Below are positions 17,408 through 27,654 of a DNA stretch of 30,500 nt, piece after piece (the stretch's first letter is position 1; the number at the start of each line of letters is the position of its first letter). The notes under the pieces are model-generated. The model searched no databases. It worked only from the letters and a program-made list of their open reading frames with translations, and was not told where the DNA came from. The stretch lies in the NCBI GenBank assembly GCA_964430205.1, contig CAYSER010000010.1:1-30500 (forward strand). The letters are read 5' to 3'. Made by a program: the position numbers and the translations under genes. The DNA comes from CAJBLF01 sp964430205 (GTDB lineage Bacteria > Patescibacteriota > Gracilibacteria > Absconditabacterales > Absconditicoccaceae).

Positions 17408-17438
17408 AAAACCGCATGATAGAAGGCGGTTTTTTTTA
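17408..17438. terminator. Bidirectional rho-independent terminator
   Basis: AAAACCGC (17408-17415), a 10-nt loop, GCGGTTTT (17426-17433), with extra T to 17438. It sits between the convergent ends of metG (plus) and the 17452-18069 gene (minus) and has a T run on both strands. Confidence 0.85.
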
Positions 17439-17451
17439 TTTCATCAATCAA

Positions 17452-18069
17452 TTAGAACATGAACGTATATTTCGTCTCATCGACGATAATTTCCTTGATT
17501 TGATCCACTTCCATCTCAAGTGTCATACCTTCATCTGGAGATGGCTCTACATTTCATGAGGCATTGAGTACGAATTCAGGGAATACGAACACCCATGGCG
17601 ATTCATCTTCATCATCATTCTCTTCCATCTCTATATCTCAGATCACTGCTGAAAGGTACGTCACTGTCTTATCGTCATCATCCATACATTTGATACTATC
17701 GACTACTAGTCATTTATCTTTGATATAATTCAGTATATCGATTTTGTCTTCCTCTTTCATTAGCACCACCTCGTCCTTCCGTTTTGCATTCTTTACCAGC
17801 TCCTTTGAACGTTTATTGTGAGGATTGAGATCAGTTCTTGTACCGAATTCATTGTAGGAATAGTGTATCTGGTCAGAAAGTTCATCCATCTTATTGTCCT
17901 GGATTTCGATGAAACTATTGATCTGAATATCGAGATCATTTATCTGCAATATTTTTGCCAGATCCTCTACGATGTATGGATCCGGATCCCTCGATTTCCT
18001 TTCCAACCATTCCTTCACCTCTGTTTGGCCATCGGAAATATCTTTGTAGGAAATCCATTTATCGTGCAT
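17452..18069 (-). CDS. Hypothetical acidic protein
   Basis: A 205-residue soluble, acidic protein (MHDKWISYKDISDGQTEVKE) with no signal peptide. The N-terminal half is probably helical (VEDLAKILQINDLDIQINSF); the C-terminal half has KTVTYLSAVIGDIEMEEND, then SPWVFVFPEFVLNASGN and a final LEMEVDQIKEIIVDETKYTF, suggesting a small beta-rich domain. I recognise no family. UGA-encoded glycines occur in the C-terminal half. It is the last gene of the minus-strand run from cysS and follows the transporter gene by 38 nt. The start is AUG at 18069 and the stop UAA at 17452-17454. Confidence 0.7.
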
Positions 18070-18107
18070 ATATCAAAGAAATCAGCAGCTAAATTTTTTT
18101 TTGCTTT

Positions 18108-19361
18108 TTATTCCTTTGTCATAGTATCGATATTTATTTTCCCGACATTGTCAATCGTATTTTTTTTCGTATTTATACAAGAGAATAAAATTAGGATAAG
18201 CACCCCGACAGCGAATGCAAACAAGAAGGTGGCCTGAGGAGAAATCTTGTCCCAAAGGGCTCATAAGATATATCCTCCAGGCAATGACACAATCCCTATC
18301 GCGGTATGGAAGACCCCCAATGCTGTCCCTTTCTGGTTCTTATCTGCCAAATCGACTACCAATGCCCTTTCAGTACCATCCACGATCGCAAATATGATTC
18401 AGAATACCACGAAACATGCAATTACCCATCAAAATTGAGTCAGAAATGCTAATCATAAGGTTACCACCAAGAACAAAGAGTATGCCATCCACAACATCTT
18501 TTTTCTTCCTATGCGATCAGACAATATCCCTAACGGCGTGGATACTATAGTGTACACTCCGTAAAACAGCACATAATAGATGATTGCTGTTTCATCTGAT
18601 GCACCTATGCTCTTGGCCTTCAACAACAAGAATGCATATCAGAAATTTACCAATCCGAACAATGCGGCAATCACGATGAATATCTTGAGATTCCTCGGCA
18701 GCAGCTTGATGGCCTTATCTAATGATGGAATCTCTATCTTCGGTTTAATATGCACATGATTTCGTTCCCTCGAATGCTTCATTGCATTAGCTTCCTTGAC
18801 AAACAATATCGTCACCACCGCTATCACTCCTGGCACGAATGCAAAAAGGAAAAGATTCTGATATCAGAGATATGGGAACAGCACCAGGGCGAGTATGGCT
18901 CAGAGCACTGATCACGTGCCATCCATAGCTCTTTGGATACCATAGGCCTTCCCGATATACTCAGGCGCTGTCGCATCAGCGACCAACGCATCCCTGGGAG
19001 CATCCCTCAATCCTTTGCCGATCCTTTCGATCACTCTGAACACCAGTACTACCGGCCATGATTTTGCAAGAGAGAACAACGGCTTCGTGATAGTAGAGAA
19101 ACTGTACCCTATCAGGACAAATATCTTCCTTTTCTTGAATTTATCCGAGAGATATCATGAGAACACCTTCAATAATGCTGCTGTCGTATCGGCCGCTCAC
19201 TCGACTATCCCGACGATGGTAGCTCATGCTCCTAAACTTGTCAGGAATAGAGGAATCAATGGGAATACCATCTGAGAGCTCAGATCTGTCAATAAGCTAA
19301 CCAATCATAAGACTAGGACATTCCTCGAAATTCCCCTGAGAAAATATTTTCGGTTTTTCAT
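18108..19361 (-). CDS. Major facilitator superfamily transporter
   Basis: A 417-residue, 12-helix transporter of the cytoplasmic membrane. The first half begins VLVLGLVSLLTDLSSQMVFP and has the loop 2-3 signature GYLSDKFKKRK; VFRVIERIGKGLRDAPRDAL is typical of a bacterial MFS subgroup often annotated as drug or multi-substrate efflux. The second half has the repeat loop GILSDRIGRKKMLWM. Many helix glycines are UGA, so a standard-code reading sees only a 65-residue fragment. The substrate is unknown. It starts at AUG 19361, only 3 nt after the stop of the ferric-reductase-like gene, so translation of the two is likely coupled and their roles linked. Confidence 0.9.
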
Positions 19362-19364
19362 AAG

Positions 19365-20069
19365 CTATGCGGTCGGTCAAGTAAAGGTCTTGATTTTCTG
19401 TCTCTCGATAAGCTTGAGAACTATATAGATGGCCAGTATGATGAATTGGCTGAAGAACTCCGGATTGTATAATGATGCATGAATCAATCCTGCAATCAAA
19501 GCGACGTATGAAGCATATTGGATTGTTTTCCGGTTACTTTTCAATGTCCTGACGGAAACATCATTGGACGTGAGATATCCTATCAAAAGCATAAGGAATC
19601 ATAATCCTCACATCATCATCCGGAATGTCTGGAATCAGACGATCAACGGAAGATGCATGTGTATCCGGTTCACTACCACCAGTCCCGCATGCGTGAATAT
19701 CGCAAGGAATGTGGTGATACCCAATTGTCTCCTGAATCTCATGCCGAGTGCAGCGAAGAAATAGATAACGCTCACCAGCATCTTCCCTAATCATTTTAGA
19801 TCTCTCCCTTTGATAGTCTTGAGATACTGTCGCAATCAGCGCAACGTTATTGTTCTGAGCTCCGTATATCTCACTAGGATCATGAACAATGGTTTGACGA
19901 ATAAGGTAATCCACAGCAACATCAGACCGATCTGAGCGAATCAGCTATTGATACTGAATCCGTACATTGTCGCCATGTTCGGCAAGAAATACGATGCCAT
20001 AACCAGACCAAAGCTTATCAGGCTCACTATCACGTAATACACCATGATGTCATGAGGGTAGAAAAACAT
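19365..20069 (-). CDS. Ferric-reductase-like / MsrQ-like heme membrane protein
   Basis: An integral membrane protein of about 234 residues with six or so helices, similar to the ferric-reductase-like transmembrane domain (MsrQ/YedZ group), which holds heme between helices and moves electrons across the membrane. Supporting features: GMRFRRQLGITTFLAIFTHA (charged loop then a helix with His) and LMLLIGYLTSNDVSVRTLKS followed by YASYVALIAGLIHASLY, matching the order and spacing of the MsrQ region ending in a heme-ligand His. No MsrP-like oxidoreductase or FAD/NAD domain is attached. Start AUG at 20069 (MFFYPHDIMVYYVIV) or 20045; stop UAG at 19365-19367. It is upstream of the MFS gene in the same operon. 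The family call rests on pattern only. Confidence 0.65.
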
Positions 20070-20212
20070 AAAAAAATCGTATGGATTTGCTTTTGATGGC
20101 ACAAAAAAACCGCTTGTGTCCTATTCAATAGAGCAAAAAAGACATAAAACAAGGCTCACTTTCGAGAAAAAGTCTCTTCTTAAGGGACGTAAAAAGCATC
20201 ACATCGGAGCCA

Positions 20213-20593
20213 TTATTTTATTTCAGTCATACGCTTCTGGACTTCTTGTGCGAAAGCCATATCCGTCATATATGCTGCACAAGCCTCTTCATACTCAACG
20301 TTCTGGTTGATGTACTTGTTTTCTAGATCAGATGCCTGCTGTGCGAATCTTAAAGCACCAGCTTCATCTCATTGTGCCTTGAGCGAAGCAACCTTCATTG
20401 CAAAAGTGATCAAATCCATACATTGTTCCTTGGTTGCAGGGGCTTTTGCGGTATTCTGCGTCTCTTGTGTAGCTGTCGCCGCTGTTGGAGAAGTGGCGTC
20501 CTTGGAGACATCCGCAGTCTTGGTCTTACATCCTGCCACCACTACCAACGACAAGGTAATCGCAGATACTACTAGCAATTTTTTTGCGAACAT
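20213..20593 (-). CDS. Small putative lipoprotein
   Basis: A 126-residue exported protein. MFAKKLLVVSAITLSLVVVAGC is a lipoprotein signal with a lipobox ending in Cys22, so it should be lipid-anchored on the outer face of the membrane. A low-complexity Thr/Ala/Glu linker (ATSPTAATATQETQNTAKAP) follows, then a helical C-terminal part (EQCMDLITFAMKVASLKAQG, then RFAQQASDLENKYINQNVEY, ending TEIK) with two further cysteines. No family recognised. Its start lies 26 nt after the cysS stop codon, so it belongs to the cysS transcript. The 143-nt spacer between it and the ferric-reductase-like gene shows no gene. Confidence 0.8.
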
Positions 20594-20619
20594 GATATGA
20601 TGATTAACATGTAAAAAAA

Positions 20620-22050
20620 TTACCCTTTTACAATCTCATATCCATCTTTGGTATCTTTTATCATGAATCAGAGCGATTGGACTTTATTCCTTAGTTCGTC
20701 GGCAAGCGTAAAATCTTTCTGTTTCTTTGCTTGCAATCTTTGGGCTGCGAGAGCAGTCACTTCATCGGGGATATCGATTTTCTCTTCCGCTAGCATTTCA
20801 AATAATCAAAGCTTAAGGAGATTGTCCTCTAGCCATGTGATGATCTGATACACATGTTCTCATCAATTATTTAATGCACTTTGCACCGCTGCAAGCAGTT
20901 TCGGCATATTCATATCGTCACCTATCGCTTCCATAGCCTGCTGGAAGAATGGATCAGATTCAAAATCCTTCTTATCTTTTACTGTCCTTTTTCATTGAAG
21001 CTTCCTGATAAGGGAATGCCTCGTATTCTTTGCTGCCTCTAGTTGGTCTCGCGTAAAGTTCTGAAAGCTTCCGTATTGTGCCATAAAATAGAAATATCTA
21101 AGATCCAACGGAGAGAATCCTTTGGCCGTAATATCGTTGAGCGTATATACGTTCCCCAATGATTTACTCATTTTCCCGCCATCGACCTGAAGAAACTCGT
21201 TGTGTATCCGATACTTCACCCACGGATGAACGCCGAAACCACATTCTGATTGTGCTATCTCATTTGGATGGTGGATGGTGATATGATCCGCTCCTCCATG
21301 ATGGATATCAAATTGATTGCCGAGATATTTGCTGGACATCGCACTGCATTCTATGTGCCATCCAGGGAATCATCTACCTCGAGGCGAATCCCGTTCCATC
21401 TGCCTCTTCTCATGCTCCGGAGAAAACTTTCGCAATGCGAAGTCTGTAGGATGCTTTTTCCCTCCCATCTCTACCCTCTCACCAGCATTGAGCTCTGCGA
21501 GACGTTTCTTATAATTCGGTCACATCAATTCTCCATAATGTTCGACTTTGCTCGTATCCATATAGATACCATCACCAGGGATCGTATAGGTATATCCCTT
21601 TTCTTCAAGCGTTTTCACCAATGCTATCTGTTCTGGAATATTATCTGTCGCTCTGGGCATCACATCGAACTCATCGATATTGAGCGCTTGCATACCTTCC
21701 TTGAATATCTTTTCATATCTTTTCGCCACTTCCCATGCTGATATACCTTCACGTTTAGCTCACTTCTCAAGTTTATCCTCTCCCTCATCGGCATCGGAAA
21801 CAAGGTGTCCCACATCGGTAATATTCATGACCGCCTTGACCTTGTATCCCATGATCTTGAGGGTATTCCTTATCAGATCTGCTGTGAACGTCGCCCTATA
21901 ATTCCCTATGCTCGGATCCCGATAGACCGTGGGTCAGCATGAATACATCCCCACGAAATCCTTCTTCTCACCTTTGTATTCTGGATCCTCCATCAAAGGG
22001 ACAAAGATTTCTTTCTTGTGTGTCAATGTGTTGTATACCGAGAGTTTCAT
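20620..22050 (-). CDS. cysS: Cysteine-tRNA ligase
   Basis: Charges tRNA-Cys; 476 residues from AUG at 22050 (MKLSVYNTLTHKKEIFVPL). The catalytic region has SCGPTVYWDPSIGNYRATF: the zinc Cys is present, but the class I HIGH signature reads SIGN, so its first His is Ser. Further zinc ligands lie in PGWHIECSAMSSKYLG and IHHPNEIAQSE. VDGGKMSKSLGN is the KMSKS loop. CGG at 21391-21393 and CGA at 21379-21381 give WDSPWG, and CGG at 21208-21210 gives YWIHN, all family Trp positions. The C-terminal helical domain (DDMNMPKLLAAVQSALN, AAQRLQAKKQKDFTLADELR) is complete. It diverges from the ATP-grasp operon and leads the minus-strand run 22050-17452. Confidence 0.96.
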
Positions 22051-22236
22051 GTCATATGCATTCAGGGGTAAATCATGTTTCTTTTGTATGTTTCCTCTCG
22101 TAAAATGCAACAAAAAAGACTTACCAGCCCCACTCCTCTCCTCGCATCACTTGATCATTTATATACACTGCGCATGGAATTGCATTTTGTTCGCTTTTCC
22201 TTATAGCAATGAACGCATTTTATCGTATCAGCGACG
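22051..22236. other. Divergent intergenic region, cysS / ATP-grasp operon
   Basis: A 186-nt spacer between two divergent operons, so it must hold two promoters. On the plus strand TTGCAT (22180-22185) and TATAGC (22202-22207) are 16 nt apart, a weak match. No gene, long inverted repeat or riboswitch-like structure was recognised. Confidence 0.45.
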
Positions 22237-24702
22237 ATGTTCGATTTCGGCATCCTAGGCAATAATGCCAGGAATCTGCTCTATATCAAGAAATTCAATG
22301 ACAAGAAATGAATACGTCTCGCAAACAACAAGCTTCAGACGAAAGATTTTCTCGTAGAGAGATGAATACCATTCGCTAAGACCTATGCTATCATCTCCAA
22401 TCGCAAGGAGCTCTATGAATTCGATTTTGCCTATCTCCCGAAAAAGAATTTTGTTGTCAAACCCAATCAATGAAGCAAATGACAATGAGTATATATCGTA
22501 AAATACATTCCAGAAGAAGCATGAACAGATGATTCTCCTGATGTACACACGTTCAAGCACACAACGATTTTCCAGAAACTCTGATTGAAGATCAAGAGGA
22601 TCTTCCTCCAGGAATTCAGCGACCACTCTCACTCCGGGCACTATCAAATAGGCGATGAGGTACTTACTGACCAATGATTCAGAAGACGCCTGATAGATAT
22701 CCTTGACGGAAAGTTCTCCATGACGCTCTGAGGCGATAAGATCATTGTAGAAGAGAAACTCATCGCTGGAGAACTCTTCAAGGAGTATTGCGAATTCTGA
22801 CTTGCAGACATCAGGGTCATCGTCTTCAATCTCGTACCGGTCGCTACCATGATCAGAGTCCCTACTACTGTTTCAGGCGGCAAAGCGAATCTCGCGCAAT
22901 GAGGTCTCGGATTGGGCATAGAAGTAGGAAGCGGCAAGATAACTTCCCTGCTCCGGAAGAAAAAGATCTATTCACAGAAATTCCCAAAAAGATTCTCCCA
23001 CTTCCAGAACAAGAAAATTCCCTACCGGAATGATATTCTGTTTTTGTCTGCCAAAGTACAGTATTTCGTCAATCTCTGATATCTTGCACTCGATCGGGTC
23101 ATCACCAACGAATGACCGAAGCTCCTCGAAATCAATGCCAGAGCATGACTTGAAGTGCAGAAAGTCAGCGATACAAGACTAAAAAAGATATTGGATAAAA
23201 TAGAGGATCTCAAAGTCACAGATCCTGAGAAATGAGTTGAGATAGCTAAGAGCTTATTTACCCCAGAGAAATCCAACATCCTCTGACAGAGCAAGCTGCT
23301 TTACCTCTCGCAATATGGAAAATTCATCATCAAGGAAAAAGAGGAAGAAGAGCAAATCGATGTCATCGTTGAGGTGGATCTGAATAAATGATGAAATTAT
23401 ATGTCCCAGAGGCTCTTCGATAAGATCAAGGAGAATAAGAGAGAACGATATCTCGATCTCTATGAAAACGATATCGTGCTCAAAAAGTCAAAATTCTCTA
23501 TCATGGAAAGATTAGCCGACAATAAGATCATCCTCGGCAACAAAACCGCCAGTCATTATCTAATCAAGCCGATACATAAGACCTTCGATACGGTAGATAT
23601 CATCAATCCGAGATATATCGATCCCCTGGAAGCGGCAGAACTCCATGTCATAGATCAGAAGGTAGAGAGACTGAATAAGAAACTGAATCTCTCCGCAAGG
23701 TTAAGACCCGTCAACTATTTCAGCGAACTCGATAAATTCATCACCCTCCATGGGAAATATAATCCGATCTTCAAATACAAACGGCCTACTGAAGAAAAAC
23801 TGCAGCAGACTAAACAGGACATAGATCATCTCCAAGCGCAGCTGCAAAAATTGAATAGCCCGTTCAAACAGCTTTTTGTGGAAAAGCTCGAAGAGCTGGA
23901 ACTCAGGAGAAATCTCATTCTCGCTTACAGCAAACAAGATCTCGATAAGATTGCATTCTATAACAAAGCACTCTTCGGCGATTTCGATGATGAATTATTG
24001 AAGATAGCGAAAGAAAAAGTATTTGCCATCAAGGAAGACAATCAATCTTTGCTCGGAGAACCACTGAAGCTTTCCGATATAGAGAAAAAAATAGAAAAAT
24101 ACCTCGCCGACAAAAAGATATACGGCATCGATATTGTCTTCAGCTATACCAATCTTTCGAGGATCTCTGTGATTATGGGAAAAGAGATAAAGATAAGCAT
24201 CTCTAAACATGGCATCTTCAGGGAGAAAGAATTGGATTCCATTCTCGCACATGAAGTGGATACCCATCTCGTCAGGTATCTCAACGGACTCAAATCATGA
24301 TGGAATATCCTAAAGTCAGGGACAGCACATTATCTCAAGGATGAGGAATGATTGGCCATATACAATGCAAGCAACATCCTGCCTCAGGAATACGAGAAGG
24401 ATTCTATCTACAAGAAATACTATCTCGTCAGAGAAGCGCAGAACTATGATTTCAAGAGAACCTTCGAACTCATCAAATTCATGTATCCTGAAAAAGAGAT
24501 AGAAAGCCTTTTCAAATGAGTCTTAAGGATAAAAAAATGAATCATCACTACTGCTACCGTGCATCCATGAACAGTATTTTTCAAGGATAAACTCTATCTG
24601 GAAGGATATTATACCATAAAGGAACTCATAGATACTGGGAGGTTCAATGATAAGATATATAAAGGGAAGCTCAAGATCACCGATTTAGACTATGTCATCT
24701 AA
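22237..24702 (+). CDS. ATP-grasp ligase fused to MATCAP/DUF1704 zinc peptidase
   Basis: One 821-residue frame with no UAA or UAG. Residues 1 to about 380 match the alpha-L-glutamate-ligase-like ATP-grasp family (RimK relatives, TIGR02291 type): FGILGNNARNLLYIKKFND, NFVVKPNQGSKGQGVYIV (ATP-binding), ADIRVIVFNLVPVATMIRVP, GKANLAQGGLGLGIEVGSG, IPYWNDILFLSAKVQ and LLEINARAGLEVQ (Mg-binding Glu/Asn). After a linker (VDLNKGGNYMSQRLF, about 380-395), residues 400-821 form a MATCAP/DUF1704 (QEGLA-motif) metallopeptidase: His672, Glu673 and His677 in ILAHEVDTHLVRYLNG, then KDEEGLAIYN with the probable third zinc ligand near Glu704. A standard-code reading would show only fragments. It leads the operon; the next gene starts 3 nt after its stop. 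The substrate is unknown. Confidence 0.88.
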
Positions 24703-24705
24703 TGT

Positions 24706-25674
24706 ATGCTCACACTCAAATGAACATTCCTCTTGGAAGCAGCGAAAACTAGATGAATATCCATAGAGATCATCGATGAGACCATCCCTCTCTTTTTCAT
24801 GAAAAAAGGAAAGAAAAAATTATTATTTCAAAATGATAATGGGTGAATGAATTCCTCATTGGGTAACAGTATAGCAAAGAATAAACATTATACCTATAAA
24901 ATCCTGGAACACTATCATATTCCATACCCCACTTCCGTCATCATCAAGAAAGGTCAATCAGTGGATACCGTATCACTACGTACCACTCTATGATATCCTC
25001 TTGTAGTCAAACCTGCGAATAGGTGATGCGGAAAGGGCATCTCTATCGTCTTTCATCCCCACCAGCTCCCTGCTGCTCTCATGGAAGCAGGAAAGTTCTG
25101 AAAGACCATCATCATCCAAAGATTCATCAACGGTGATGATTATAGGATCATGGTCGTAGGTGACAAGATCATAGCATGACTCAAAAGAATGCCTGCATCA
25201 GTGATCGGCGATGGTAAACATACCATCAAAGAACTCATCCATGCCAAAAATACATCTCCCCAAAGATGAAAGAGCTGTGCTGTCTCCATCCTTACGGAAG
25301 TCAAGATAGATGTTATAACCAAAAGGTATCTCAAAGATGCATATGGATATACCCTCCAGACAATTCCCAAGAAGAAGAGAAGAATCTTTCTCAGGGGCAA
25401 TTCTAATCTCAGCACCTGATGAGATGCGGAAGATATCACGGACATAATTCATCCGAAATTCAAACGCATATGTATCAAACTCGCAAGGCTATGCTCATGC
25501 CCTATCGTCTGAGTCGATATTATTGCCTGAGACATTTCTAAGGATCCTGCAGTACAAGAACGAGCCGTCATCGAATTGAACGACAATGCCCAATACAATA
25601 TCCATCAGACGGATATCTTTGGCACACCGAGAGATGTCGCTGGAGCTATTTTAGACCTTTATTTCTGAAAATAA
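24706..25674 (+). CDS. Cyanophycin-synthetase-like ATP-grasp ligase
   Basis: A 322-residue ATP-grasp protein resembling the ATP-grasp domain of cyanophycin synthetase and GshAB-type ligases, which join an amino acid to a carboxyl group by way of an acyl phosphate. Motifs: SLGNSIAKNKHYTYKILEHY (substrate/ATP entry), YPLVVKPANRGCGKGISIVF (glycine-rich ATP loop), IIIQRFINGDDYRIMVVGDK, ASVIGDGKHTIKELI, FLRGNSNLSTGGDAEDITD (typical of the CphA group), and IVGVDIIAG with VIELNDNAQYNIH (metal ligands). Unlike CphA it has no N-terminal domain and no C-terminal Mur-ligase domain. The start is AUG at 24706, 3 nt after the fusion gene's stop; the next gene begins 1 nt after its own stop, so the three are surely co-translated. 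Confidence 0.88.
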
Positions 25675-25675
25675 C

Positions 25676-27112
25676 ATGCATATCAGCACCATTGAAGATT
25701 GCTATACAGCGTTTTCCAGAGACAAGACACATATCCTCGGAATTTGAGTCACTGCATTCATGAGGATCATGCCTGCATTATTGCTAAAAGAGAAATTTAG
25801 CATCATCTGCTATAAAGACAGCCTTGATCTCTCAGTACTATCGTCATACACCGATATCTTCTGCATCCAAAGACAGAAAGGATGACATCAGATAAAAGCA
25901 TTGAATACCTCAGGGATATTAGAGCATCCAGCCACTAAAGCCTATTGAAAACAATATCCTTGAGCATATCTTTTCATCTACAAAAACAGCAAACCGACAA
26001 CTACTATCGCGAACAAGCTGTGATATAAGATACTCAATAACGCTTCCGACGTCAGAAAACATTTTGAGAACAAGAAAGAATTCAGGCGTATCTTAGAGAA
26101 AATAGGCGTCCAACCAATTCCCTGAAAGAATATCCCCTTGAGAAAGTTCATACGGATGGAATATGACGAACTCGCTACGCAATTCGGTGATCGTCTTGTC
26201 ATCCAGCTTCCTGATATCAAGCATGGAGGCGGTAAAGGGACGATATTCATCAACAACAAAAATGAATTCGATTCATTCATAAAAAAGATCACTTGCAGCA
26301 TATACAAAAACATCAAGATATCTTCCGTCAATGTAACCTCATTCATCGAATGAACGAGCTGTAGTATCATAGGCTGTACAACTAGATATGGAACATTCTC
26401 CAGTAGCATCCAGACACAGCTCATAGATATCCCGGAAGCTATCCAGCTCAAGAAATGATCGTGATTATTCTGCGGGCATGACCGGAGTGCCAAGCATTTC
26501 TGACCGAAATTCCAGGAAGCTGCATCCAAGATAGTCCAAACATTGGGAGCATATATGTATAAGCAATGATACAAATGAATCTTCTGACTTGATCTGATCA
26601 TCGATGAACAACAGGAAACGATCCATGTCGTAGAATGTAATTCGAGATATACCTGAGCATTCCCTATGATCTCCATGTTGGATATGGCAAAGGACAGAAT
26701 CCCCATGGATGCGTTTCACATCCTCGAGCATATGAATATCGACTACACGGTAGACTTCGACACCGTAGATAAGCAATACAAATACGACAAAGAAGGCAGC
26801 CACATAATCCTTTGCAACAAGGAACAACACGAAGTCGTCTGCAAACAGGACCTGCTTCCCGGCGTCTATTCCTATACCAATGGTTCTTTGTCATATAAAA
26901 GGCCATGACTAGGATATGCAGACATCAAGGAATCCGATGAATTCATCATCATCGATGGCAATCCAAGGAAATGACAGAAGATACGCGCCTCCAACGAACT
27001 CTCAAGATTCTGTCATATCCTCTTCCCATGAAAGATATCCCTATCACCTAACCAGCTAGACGAACGCACGAAACGCATAATCAGCACTATCTATGATACC
27101 TTTATCTGATAG
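25676..27112 (+). CDS. ATP-grasp protein of the carboxylase/CPS-like type
   Basis: A 478-residue protein with a pre-ATP-grasp Rossmann-like start (THILGIGVTAFMRIMPALLL, residues 18-37), ASDVRKHFENKKEFRRILEK as the start of the ATP-grasp domain, KHGGGKGTIFINNKNEFDSF as the glycine-rich ATP loop, and FGLDLIIDEQQETIHVVECN then SRYTGAFPM as the magnesium-binding strand. This order is that of biotin-carboxylase/carbamoyl-phosphate-type ATP-grasp proteins that ligate amino acids. The last 100 or so residues (DYTVDFDTVDKQYKYDKEGS, then GVYSYTNGSLSYKRPG) form a small extra domain. The start is AUG at 25676 and the stop UAG at 27110-27112. It is a third, different ATP-grasp subfamily in the same operon. 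The substrate is unknown. Confidence 0.82.
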
Positions 27113-27120
27113 CCTATGCT

Positions 27121-27624
27121 ATGGAATTTATCGTCAAACCTCCACAACAATGCACATGGAATGAGCTGGATGCTTTCCGCTCATTTTTGCCTAAACTATG
27201 AATCACATCGGATTCCCTCATCAAAAGGATAGGCAGATGCTATCTTCTGGGGTTTTGCTTCGATGATTCAACACTCATTTGAATCTCAGCCATCAAACAT
27301 CCCCAAGGATCATGGAGACACTCCATCATGGAGGGAACGGACATCAAATTATCCAGTAGAAGATGAGAATATGGTTACGCGTATGTATCATCGAACTACA
27401 GATGAAGAGGAATCAGCAAAAGATTGTTTGCATTATTACAAAAGAAGACGGATATGCCGCTCTATGCAACGGTCAAGATCGACAATACTCCCATGATAAA
27501 GATTCTGAATGGGTTGGGGTTTATTAGGAAATGAGATATCTTCTCCAATCATGAGACCGGAGATTCCTTGTTCGTCTACGTAAAACCATTGAAAATTTTG
27601 CTTTCCCAAGGTAATGGGATATAA
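27121..27624 (+). CDS. GNAT-family N-acetyltransferase
   Basis: A 167-residue acyl-CoA-dependent acetyltransferase. The core has GRCYLLGFCFDDSTLIGISA (strands before the acetyl-CoA site), YAYVSSNYRGRGISKRLFAL (the R/Q-x-x-G-x-G/A loop that binds CoA pyrophosphate) and NTPMIKILNGLGFIRKGDIF (the usual end with Asn and GF). Both flanking loops use UGA for Gly. It starts 8 nt after the ATP-grasp gene and is followed 30 nt later by the second MATCAP gene, so it belongs to the operon. It may acetylate an amino group of the substrate or product of the ligases; that is inference. Confidence 0.88.
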
Positions 27625-27654
27625 TTATTCGGATTTATATTACCCTTCCCTCCT

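Noticed and set aside
20165..20200. Terminator hairpin GTCTC/GGGAC between the lipoprotein and ferric-reductase-like genes
   Set aside because: The stem is only five pairs and loses one pair on the minus strand, where the genes lie; not supported.
21250..21741. Plus-strand frame of 163 codons opposite cysS
   Set aside because: It is the complement of a conserved synthetase gene; its sequence is rich in Ser, Cys and His without motifs, as expected for an antisense shadow. The same applies to 2889-3317 plus and 25978-26706 minus.
22180..22207. Promoter TTGCAT / TATAGC for the ATP-grasp operon
   Set aside because: Spacing is acceptable but both boxes match poorly, so it is mentioned only under the intergenic entry.
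23401..24702. MATCAP domain as a separate gene starting at AUG 23401
   Set aside because: With UGA as Gly there is no stop between the ligase part and this AUG; the only breaks are two UGA codons, so a fusion is the simpler reading.
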